Shown here: positions 1-5,125 of the stretch, piece after piece | Layout of the letters: each line of letters starts with the position of its first letter | Position numbering within the stretch: the first letter of the stretch is position 1 | NCBI GenBank assembly: GCA_947304695.1 | Contig: CAMZBS010000107.1 | Span: forward strand, 1-5,125 | DNA from: an uncultured Prevotella sp. | GTDB taxonomy: Bacteria > Bacteroidota > Bacteroidia > Bacteroidales > Bacteroidaceae | Length of the DNA: 5,125 bases | Direction of reading: 5' to 3' | The notes under the pieces: generated by a model | What the model saw: only the letters and a program-made list of their open reading frames with translations | What the model was told of the DNA's origin: nothing | Databases searched by the model: none | Position numbers and translations under genes: made by a program

Positions 1-1515
1 GTTGATGAGCAGGTGGAACTTGCCGTTGTGGTACTTCATGGAGCAGGCCCACATGCCGCGTGCATAGGCGTCCTGTCCGTTGCTCAGGTTGTAGTTGTCG
101 GCGGTGGAGAGCTGCTCCAGCGGCTGGGCGCAATACTCCCAGTTCACCAGGTCTTTCGACTTCACGATGGTGGCACCGGGGAAGTGGTGCATGGTGGTCG
201 TCACCATGTAGTAGGTATCGCCCACACGGATGACATCGGGGTCGGGGAAGTCGGCGAAGATCACCGGGTTCTTGTACTTACCGTTGCCCTGGTCGCTCAG
301 CGAGATGTTCTTGAAGTCGGCACGGGGCCAGTCCTTATAGTAGAAGTCGGCATACCAGTCCATGCAAGTCTTGCCGCAGGCTTCGGGATTCTCGTTGAAG
401 GCGGCCACCACCGTACCGTCCTTGAGCAGACGGTCGATGTCGAAGAAGTCATGCGGATGGGTAAGGGTCATCGAGATGTTACCATAATAGTCGAGCAGTG
501 CCCTGAAGCATCTGCCCCACTTCGATGTGCTGCCCGTGCCCCAGGTGCCCAGATTGGGCTTCACCCAGGTGTTATGCTCGTCGTAGTGTCCCTCTCCGTT
601 GGGGTCTTCGGGACTCCAGTCCACCTCGCTTATGAAGATGGGGTTGGTGTCGATGACGGGCACCTGCTCATGGAACTGCTTGATGTACTCCGTGGGCACA
701 GCGTGGTCATCGCTGCCGCCATACCAGCCGGGATAGTCATGCACGGCATAGCCTATGTTGTAGCCCTCGATGGGATATGTGGCATAGCTGGTGTAGTTGG
801 CCTGCCATCCTGTTCCGGGAATCCAGATGATGCCCGTGAAGCCGTTGCTGCGAATCTTGTCAACAATGGGCTGGAAATAGTCGTGCAGGGCCTTCGTGTC
901 GTCTTGGTTATCGGCATTCCTGATGGAGATGGGCTCGTTGGCCAGCTCCAGGCTGATCTGTCCGGAATAGCTCTTGATGTCGGCGTTCTTCGAAACGATG
1001 TCCCACACCGTGAGCAGATAGTCCTGGTAGTAGTCGCCCACCTTCAGACCGTCGGGACAGACACCCGGCGGGCGCACCACCACATACATGCCATGGTTCA
1101 TGGCCATCTTCATGAGTGGGATGAAGAGCGACGTCAGGTATTTCTCCAGCCGACTCTTATTGAAGTAGCTGATGTTGTTCTCCGACACGTCCCACGGGGC
1201 ATTCTCATTGCTCCATGCCGGGTCGAGGTGCAGGCGGAAGATGTTACACTTGGCCTTCTCCATGCCGGTGAAGAGCTTCTCGAAATAGACCAGGCAGGCG
1301 TCCTTGCCCGTGTCATTGTAGCCACCAGTCCAGCGGTTACCGTTGAAATACATGTTGGGCGTGTCCATCACACCATGCAGCACCACGTGGTTGCCGTGAG
1401 TGTCGACGAGCCACCTTCCGTCTACATGCAGCGAGGGCAGCGGCTTCACACCCTGTGCATTCAGCGCCAGGACGGCCATCAGGGCCATCACACAGGCAAG
1501 AACAATTTTCTTCAT
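1..1515 (-). CDS. Secreted GH5-GH43 two-domain glycoside hydrolase (3' end missing)
   Basis: This is a probable bifunctional hemicellulose-degrading enzyme; 505 codons are visible and the frame is still open at the left edge. Residues 1-20 form a Sec signal peptide (MKK, hydrophobic core, LNA before Q21). Residues about 28-395 read as a GH5 (beta/alpha)8 barrel. R94 sits in the FRLH strand, the acid/base is E194 in LANEP, H259-Y261 lies in the HDYPGWYGG loop, and the likely nucleophile is E297 in FISEVDW. E194 and E297 are about 100 residues apart, as is usual for GH5. After a linker of roughly 20 residues, GH43 begins near 416 with FADFPDPDVIRVGDTYYMV; D425 is the expected catalytic base. 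The motif HHFPGATIVKSKDLVNWEYC follows, typical of xylosidase/arabinofuranosidase-like GH43 proteins. The GH43 general acid lies outside the window. The ATG at 1515 was chosen because it directly precedes the signal peptide and lies 13 bases after the preceding stop. No Shine-Dalgarno sequence is seen, as usual in Bacteroidota. The family calls are firm; the exact substrates and subfamilies are not determined. Confidence 0.9.
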   Translation of the reverse strand, partial: MKKIVLACVMALMAVLALNAQGVKPLPSLHVDGRWLVDTHGNHVVLHGVMDTPNMYFNGNRWTGGYNDTGKDACLVYFEKLFTGMEKAKCNIFRLHLDPAWSNENAPWDVSENNISYFNKSRLEKYLTSLFIPLMKMAMNHGMYVVVRPPGVCPDGLKVGDYYQDYLLTVWDIVSKNADIKSYSGQISLELANEPISIRNADNQDDTKALHDYFQPIVDKIRSNGFTGIIWIPGTGWQANYTSYATYPIEGYNIGYAVHDYPGWYGGSDDHAVPTEYIKQFHEQVPVIDTNPIFISEVDWSPEDPNGEGHYDEHNTWVKPNLGTWGTGSTSKWGRCFRALLDYYGNISMTLTHPHDFFDIDRLLKDGTVVAAFNENPEACGKTCMDWYADFYYKDWPRADFKNISLSDQGNGKYKNPVIFADFPDPDVIRVGDTYYMVTTTMHHFPGATIVKSKDLVNWEYCAQPLEQLSTADNYNLSNGQDAYARGMWACSMKYHNGKFHLLIN

Positions 1516-1528
1516 ACTACATTATTTA
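1516..1528 (-). promoter_or_regulatory. 13-bp intergenic gap, likely translational coupling; no Shine-Dalgarno
   Basis: The TAA of the upstream gene (1531-1529) and the ATG of the GH5-GH43 gene (1515-1513) are 13 bases apart. The gap is AT-rich and has no purine-rich ribosome binding site, which fits Bacteroidota initiation. A hairpin terminator or promoter does not fit in it, so the two genes are expected to share a transcript. The gap contains a separate ATG immediately followed by TAG (1522-1517), out of frame with the enzyme. Confidence 0.6.
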
Positions 1529-4500
1529 TTACTTAATTACTGTCTTTCTTCCACCAATGACATAGAGACCGGGGCGCAGCTGCTGGTCAGCCTTCATGCG
1601 GGTGCCGTCAAGCCGGTAGACGGCTTGTTGCCGGGCGTTGGCAGTCTGGCTAACCGTCTGGATGGCTGCATCGGTGGCATCCTCAATCAGGAGGTCGTCA
1701 ATCACGATGGCCATGGGGTTGGCAGCATCCTGACGGCTCACGAAGGCAAACTTCACGATGAGGTAGTCGGCTGTGACATAGTCGCTCAGGTCTATCTCCA
1801 CCTTCTTCCACCCGGTGGTTTTCTCCTTCTGGAAGTCTATCTGCCTGAGCAGCTTCTCGTGTCCCTGCTGGTCGGTGTCGGCATAGACGCCCATGGTGCA
1901 GAGGTCGGCTGCGGGCTGGGCCAGATAGATGAACGAGAGCACAGGCTTCTGGGCACCTGCCAGCGAGAGCTTGCCCAGGTTGTAGAAGCCGTAGTCAGCA
2001 CGGTTGGGTTCAAAGGCCAGGCCATAGTTGCGCTCTGCGGCATCATCGTCTGAGATGACGGCCAGTCCGATGTTCCAATCGGCATAGTCGCCCTCAATCC
2101 AGACGAACTGGTGGTTGGTCTTGTCGAAGTGATCCACGTAGGGCAGCCCGTAGGGGGCACCAGCCACCAGGCTGTTGGTGGCCACCAGTTCGCTCATGCC
2201 AGCCGTGTTCTCAGCATCGATGGCATAGTAGAGCAGCTGCTGGTCGCCCTCGGCGGTCTTCACTCCCGTGTGGTAAGGCGACTTGATGTCACTCTTCAGC
2301 AAGGTGGGATAGCCGTCGGCCGAGATGGCATAGAGGTTGTACTTGAGCAGGTCGGCATTCAGCGGCAGACCGTTGAAGCCCTCCGTGGGAGCCTTCCATG
2401 ACAGCACGGCCTCACCGTCGGCTTCGGCCAGCAGCACATTGGTAGGCTCCAGCGGATAGTCCTGTCCGGCAAAGAGCGTGAACTGAGCCTTTGCACCAGG
2501 GGCTTCACCGGCGTAAGCCACCACATAGTAGGTGTTGATGCCGTTGGTCAGGTTCTCGGCCTCAATGGTGCATTCAGCACCGGGCACAGGATTGAGCGCA
2601 GTGCCCAGCACCTGTCCGTCGACATTGGTCACGTCGATGTGGCTGATGGCTGTCAGTTCGTCGCCATGAAGCGTCTTCGCCGGGGCGTTGAAGCGCACGG
2701 TGGCCTTCAGATAGCCCTCACTGTTGGCCGCAGCCCTGAGGTTAGTCACGGTGTCGGGAGCCGTGGCCAGCAGCGAGGCTGCCAGATGTATCTCGTCGAC
2801 ATAGAGTTCGCCCGACTCGGCCTTACTCACTGCATGAAGGGCTATCTGGTAGATGCCGTCGGTGGTGATGTTGACGTTGGTCATGAACTCCATCAGGTTC
2901 ACGTCGTCGATGTCGAAGGTGTCCTTCAGCACCCGGTAGTCAGCCAGGTCTTCACCTGCGGGGCCCACCAAGATGCGCATGCGCTGGTCGTAGCGCTTGT
3001 CGCTGTAGCCCTTCTTGGCCGTCAGCTTCAGCTCGTAGCTGCCACCCTTCTCCAACTGCAGCGGCGGGGTGAGCAGATAGTCGTTGGCGGCGTTCTGTGA
3101 ATAGATCATGGCGTGATCGGCCACGGTGCCACTGTAAGTGTAGACCTTGTGGAAGCGCACCCACGTGTTTCGCCAGTCGCTGTACTGGGGCTTCACACCG
3201 TCGTTGTTGGCATCGACCACGGTGAAGCGGTCAAAGCCCTGCTGTGTTGTGAAGTTCTCGTCGAAGGGGGGCACCAGTGCCTGTCCCACCACGACCTTGT
3301 TCGATGCGGCCGTGTCGCTCTGGTGCTTGCCGTTTACGGCCACCACTTCGTAGTAATAGCTCTTCAGGTCGCTGGTCTTCTCAATCTTCTCGTTGAAGCC
3401 TATGAGCTTCAGCCCTTCGGCCACCACCACATTGTCGGGCTGACGGATGACGTTATAAGAGATGTTATACTGCGTCAGCTCCTTGCCGTGGGTGCCCTTG
3501 ACGGGAGCGTCCCAGGTGAGTCGCATGAACTCTGTTTCCATGTTGTAGGCCAGTTTCAGGTTCTGCACCGGCAGCGGTGTGTCGCGGCCTATGTAGAGGC
3601 GGGTCGTCATGGGGGCACCCTCGCCAGCGGCGTTCTTGGCCACCACCTTCAGTTCCACCTCGCCGCCGTCGGTGTCTACCGTCACCTGCTTCTCCACCAC
3701 GGCACCAGTCTGCGCCTTGCCCGTGGCCACCTGCTTGCCGTCGGCATAGACGGTGTAGTCAAGGGTGCTGGCAATTGCGTCGCCGCTGTAGGTCTTCGTG
3801 GGCATGGTGAACGTCACGGTGCCGGTGGTCTGCTCACCCTCGAAGGCAGCAGCCAGCCCGGTCACGGCAGCAGGCGCATCGTCGGCAGCCTCCATCGGGG
3901 CAATGTACATGTTCACCAGATAGGCATTGTCGGGCAGCTGCATCACCTTCGTGGCCTTCACGCTGCCAATAGAGTAGTCAATCTCGTAGAGGAAACTCTT
4001 CTGCTTTGTCGTCACATAGCTCCAGTAGAGCTTCTTCGTGCGGGGGTCGAAGGTCATTGAGCTGGGGTTGGTCGAGATGTCGCCAATGCCCAGGTCGCCA
4101 ATGGGATAGACGGCCACCGTCGTCGCCTCTTCCTCCAGCACTTTATCAATCACATAGAGCCAGCCGTCCTGTCCCACGCCGTAGAGCAGTCCATTCTCGG
4201 AGGCTGCAATGGCGGCGAAGGGTGTCTCTACAATGCCGATGATGTTTTTCGTCGGAGCGCCTGACTTCTCGGTATTCACGAAGTCGATGGTGGCCAGCTT
4301 GCGGTTGATGACATTATAGCTCAGGTCGAAGTTATAGAAGATGCCGAAGTTCAGATTCGTCACGGGGTCGCGGGTGATGCCGCACGACGAGATCAGGTTG
4401 CCGTACAGGCTGTTCAGTGGCAGGCCCTTGGTGCGCTCCCATGTCTGCATGTCGTAGGCCACGCTGTAGATGGTGTAGGTATTGGCCTGCTCATAGGGGT

Positions 4501-4786
4501 CGTACTCCTGCTTGAAGTGAATGCCATACATGGTGCCGTCCTGATAGACTGCTCCGCCCAACGGAGCCAGCAGCACGTCGCGTCCTTCTTTCAGCGGGGT
4601 GAGCTGTCCGCCCTCCCTGACTTCCAGCTGGTAGATGCCCTCCAGGTTGTTGTTCAGCGTCCAGGAGTCGGCCTTCACCACGCCTGCAATGATTTTAGGT
4701 ACATAGTCGGCAGCAAGCAACGAGGTTGATGCTGCAAACATCAACAGCATGCAGAGCAGCTGTCTGATTGGTTTTTTGAAGTTCAT
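1529..4786 (-). CDS. Secreted multidomain Fn3 / choice-of-anchor-J protein with C-terminal sorting tail
   Basis: This is a large extracellular protein of 1085 residues with no recognisable catalytic domain. Residues 1-25 form a signal peptide ending LLA before A26-D27. Residues about 27-298 contain recurrent strand-turn-strand segments (YGIHF, LYGVGQDGWLYVID, KLYWSYVTT, FLYEIDYS), suggesting a beta-propeller-like sensor or binding domain. Two Fn3-like domains follow (about 303-400 and 403-500), then a choice-of-anchor-J-like jelly roll (about 505-670, starting PPFDENF and ending YVDEIHL). The set repeats: Fn3 at about 676-774 and 778-876, and a second J-like domain at about 880-1036 (LPYVDHFD to IVIDDLLIED). 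The last 40 or so residues (VYRLDGTRMK, LRPGLYVIGGRKTVIK) match the type A type IX secretion sorting tails of Bacteroidota, which implies export and surface attachment. The gene lies just upstream of a GH5-GH43 enzyme and is probably co-transcribed, so a glycan-binding or scaffolding role is inferred, not shown. It could instead be an adhesin. The ATG at 4786 is supported by the signal peptide directly after it. Confidence 0.9.
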   Translation of the reverse strand: MNFKKPIRQLLCMLLMFAASTSLLAADYVPKIIAGVVKADSWTLNNNLEGIYQLEVREGGQLTPLKEGRDVLLAPLGGAVYQDGTMYGIHFKQEYDPYEQANTYTIYSVAYDMQTWERTKGLPLNSLYGNLISSCGITRDPVTNLNFGIFYNFDLSYNVINRKLATIDFVNTEKSGAPTKNIIGIVETPFAAIAASENGLLYGVGQDGWLYVIDKVLEEEATTVAVYPIGDLGIGDISTNPSSMTFDPRTKKLYWSYVTTKQKSFLYEIDYSIGSVKATKVMQLPDNAYLVNMYIAPMEAADDAPAAVTGLAAAFEGEQTTGTVTFTMPTKTYSGDAIASTLDYTVYADGKQVATGKAQTGAVVEKQVTVDTDGGEVELKVVAKNAAGEGAPMTTRLYIGRDTPLPVQNLKLAYNMETEFMRLTWDAPVKGTHGKELTQYNISYNVIRQPDNVVVAEGLKLIGFNEKIEKTSDLKSYYYEVVAVNGKHQSDTAASNKVVVGQALVPPFDENFTTQQGFDRFTVVDANNDGVKPQYSDWRNTWVRFHKVYTYSGTVADHAMIYSQNAANDYLLTPPLQLEKGGSYELKLTAKKGYSDKRYDQRMRILVGPAGEDLADYRVLKDTFDIDDVNLMEFMTNVNITTDGIYQIALHAVSKAESGELYVDEIHLAASLLATAPDTVTNLRAAANSEGYLKATVRFNAPAKTLHGDELTAISHIDVTNVDGQVLGTALNPVPGAECTIEAENLTNGINTYYVVAYAGEAPGAKAQFTLFAGQDYPLEPTNVLLAEADGEAVLSWKAPTEGFNGLPLNADLLKYNLYAISADGYPTLLKSDIKSPYHTGVKTAEGDQQLLYYAIDAENTAGMSELVATNSLVAGAPYGLPYVDHFDKTNHQFVWIEGDYADWNIGLAVISDDDAAERNYGLAFEPNRADYGFYNLGKLSLAGAQKPVLSFIYLAQPAADLCTMGVYADTDQQGHEKLLRQIDFQKEKTTGWKKVEIDLSDYVTADYLIVKFAFVSRQDAANPMAIVIDDLLIEDATDAAIQTVSQTANARQQAVYRLDGTRMKADQQLRPGLYVIGGRKTVIK
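1679..2761 (-). repeat. Protein module copy B (Fn3-Fn3-J), residues ~676-1036
   Basis: This is the second copy of the module. Fn3-a runs from APDTVTNL to TLFAG, Fn3-b from PLEPTNVLL to NSLVAG, and the J-like domain from LPYVDHFD to IVIDDLLIED. The order and junction residues match copy A, but overall identity looks low, so the duplication is old or the modules were assembled from a common domain pool. The sorting-type tail follows directly. Confidence 0.6.
2777..3880 (-). repeat. Protein module copy A (Fn3-Fn3-J), residues ~303-670
   Basis: This is the first copy of an internal duplication at protein level. Fn3-a runs from APAAVTGL to RLYIG, Fn3-b from PLPVQNLKL to NKVVVG, and the J-like domain from PPFDENF to VDEIHLAA. 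The Fn3-a/Fn3-b junction (IGRDTPLPVQNL) aligns with AGQDYPLEPTNV in copy B, and NKVVVGQALVPPFDENF aligns with NSLVAGAPYGLPYVDHF. Boundaries are approximate because they were judged by eye. Confidence 0.65.
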
Positions 4787-4840
4787 AATGATTTTTATAA
4801 TGTTTTAAATGATTATTTAGTCATTAGCGTTTTACGGCTA

Positions 4841-4873
4841 CAAAGATACAAATTTTTTCTGAGACTACGCACA
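4841..4873 (-). promoter_or_regulatory. Probable Bacteroidota-type promoter for the two-gene operon
   Basis: On the minus strand, TATCTTTG (4848-4841) matches the Bacteroidota -7 consensus TAnnTTTG exactly. A TGTG at 4873-4870, 21 bases upstream, is a three-of-four match to the -33 TTTG box. Transcription would start near 4830-4836, giving a leader of about 45-50 bases that is AT-rich and lacks a Shine-Dalgarno sequence. The -7 box is convincing; the -33 box is weak. Confidence 0.6.
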
Positions 4874-4884
4874 TATCATAGGGG

Positions 4885-4917
4885 AAAAAAATCGAAGTTG
4901 GCAGAAACCACTTCCCC
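4885..4917 (-). terminator. Possible intrinsic terminator of a gene beyond the right edge
   Basis: On the minus strand, GAAGTGG (4914-4908) and CCAACTTC (4901-4894) can form a short stem with one bulged A and the loop TTTCTG. GA and a run of seven Ts follow. The stem is only about seven pairs, so it is a weak candidate. It lies just upstream of the promoter, where it would insulate the operon from a minus-strand gene entering from the right. An alternative pairing of GGGGAA with TTCCCC spans the same stretch. Confidence 0.3.
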
Positions 4918-4938
4918 ACTTTTCTTTTTTCCCGAACG

Positions 4939-4953
4939 AGGTATACCTAAGGT
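4939..4953. promoter_or_regulatory. Overlapping inverted half-sites AGGT-ACCT-AGGT
   Basis: AGGTATACCT (4939-4948) is a perfect 10-bp palindrome. Its right half ACCT is followed after one base by AGGT (4950-4953), giving three alternating half-sites in 15 bp. The position, about 70 bp upstream of the -33 box, would suit an activator site. Short palindromes also occur by chance, so this is only a candidate operator. Confidence 0.2.
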
Positions 4954-5007
4954 GTCTTTTTTTACGAAAATCTTCTGAAATGCCGATAAATCCGCGGAAA
5001 GCCCGTG

Positions 5008-5034
5008 TTTCCTATTTTCCTATTTTCCTATTTT
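5008..5034. repeat. Tandem 8-bp repeat, three full copies of CCTATTTT
   Basis: CCTATTTT occurs at 5011-5018, 5019-5026 and 5027-5034 without a mismatch, and the period continues for three more bases on the left (TTT at 5008-5010). It lies about 135-165 bp upstream of the promoter -33 box. The 8-bp spacing is less than one helical turn. It could be a slippage-prone tract or a repeated binding site; no function is shown. Confidence 0.9.
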
Positions 5035-5049
5035 AGCTTTTTCGAGCTA
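5034..5049. repeat. Short inverted repeat TAGCT / AGCTA
   Basis: TAGCT (5034-5038) and AGCTA (5045-5049) form perfect 5-bp arms around the six-base loop TTTTCG. It overlaps the last base of the octamer repeat tract. No T-tract follows on either strand, so it is not a terminator. Confidence 0.4.
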
Positions 5050-5071
5050 CACTTTCAGGGAAAAGTATTTT

Positions 5072-5125
5072 TATAATAATATATTATATATAATATATAT
5101 ATATTATATATAATATATTATTATA
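5072..5125. repeat. 54-bp perfect A/T-only palindrome at the window edge
   Basis: The stretch equals its own reverse complement over all 54 bases, with its centre between 5098 and 5099. It contains only A and T but is not a simple AT repeat: the AA and TT interruptions are symmetric about the centre. It also contains an 18-bp direct repeat (5081-5098 and 5101-5118), each copy itself palindromic over most of its length. The palindrome runs to the last base shown, so it may be longer. Such DNA extrudes cruciforms easily when supercoiled. Confidence 0.95.

Larger units (their letters stand above)
4787..5125. other. 339-bp AT-rich intergenic region with no gene seen
   Basis: No convincing coding sequence was found on either strand. 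The region contains, from the gene outward, an AT-rich leader, the promoter, a weak terminator-like hairpin, the AGGT half-sites, an 8-bp palindrome TCCGCGGA (4991-4998), the triple octamer, a small inverted repeat and the 54-bp palindrome. Its base composition is much more AT-rich than that of the GC-rich coding region, as is common between Bacteroidota operons. Confidence 0.75.

Noticed and set aside
1486..1515. A lipobox-like VLAC near the start of the GH5-GH43 protein
   Set aside because: The cysteine is residue 8, inside the hydrophobic core. Cleavage there would leave a seven-residue signal, which is too short. The signal peptidase I site after LNA (A20) fits better.
13..1536. A 507-codon open frame on the plus strand opposite the GH5-GH43 gene
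   Set aside because: The minus strand encodes clear GH5 and GH43 motifs with a signal peptide. The plus-strand translation is V/H/G-rich with no recognisable domain or signal, as expected from an antisense shadow of GC-rich codons.
3113..4060. A 315-codon plus-strand open frame opposite the Fn3/J gene, with other shorter ones
   Set aside because: They lie inside a well-supported minus-strand gene, have V/H/L/G-rich sequence and no domain features, and are mirror frames of the real gene.
4709..4786. Lipoprotein signal in the upstream protein because of the cysteine in LLCM
   Set aside because: C12 lies early in the hydrophobic core and is preceded by LL, not by a small residue. The LLA/AD site at residues 25-26 is the normal Sec cleavage position.
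4991..4998. TCCGCGGA palindrome as an operator
   Set aside because: An 8-bp perfect palindrome is expected by chance in a few hundred bases, and no second copy or spacing to the promoter supports a function.
5008..5034. CRISPR-like array
   Set aside because: The repeat unit is only 8 bp, is directly tandem and has no spacers.
5072..5125. Intrinsic transcription terminator
   Set aside because: The hairpin would contain only A-U pairs and lacks the GC-rich stem of an intrinsic terminator.

Overview
The window most resembles a Bacteroidota genome, probably Prevotella or a close relative from a gut or rumen habitat. This is an inference from four things seen in the sequence: a TAnnTTTG-type -7 promoter box, AT-rich leaders without a Shine-Dalgarno sequence, a Por/type IX-like C-terminal tail, and a secreted multidomain glycoside hydrolase. 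No taxonomic marker gene is present.

All coding sequence lies on the minus strand, so the window reads right to left. The 339-bp AT-rich right end (4787-5125) is non-coding. It holds a 54-bp perfect A/T palindrome that ends exactly at the window edge, a triplicated 8-bp repeat, small inverted repeats, a possible terminator hairpin and a probable promoter. Downstream is a 1085-residue secreted protein (4786-1529). It has a signal peptide, a beta-propeller-like N-terminal region, a duplicated module of two fibronectin type III domains plus one choice-of-anchor-J-like beta-sandwich, and a C-terminal sorting-type tail. Thirteen bases later begins a second secreted protein (1515 to beyond position 1). 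It carries a GH5 glycoside hydrolase domain joined by a short linker to a GH43 domain that runs off the left edge.

The two genes look like one operon for plant polysaccharide breakdown: a large non-catalytic, probably surface-attached protein and a two-catalytic-domain enzyme. The substrate cannot be fixed from the sequence; a xylan, arabinoxylan or other hemicellulose is the natural guess from the GH5 plus GH43 pairing. No RNA gene, CRISPR array, insertion sequence or transposase gene was seen. The points most worth a second look are the GH5-GH43 fusion, the internally duplicated protein encoded just upstream of it, and the long palindrome, which may be real or an assembly fold-back.
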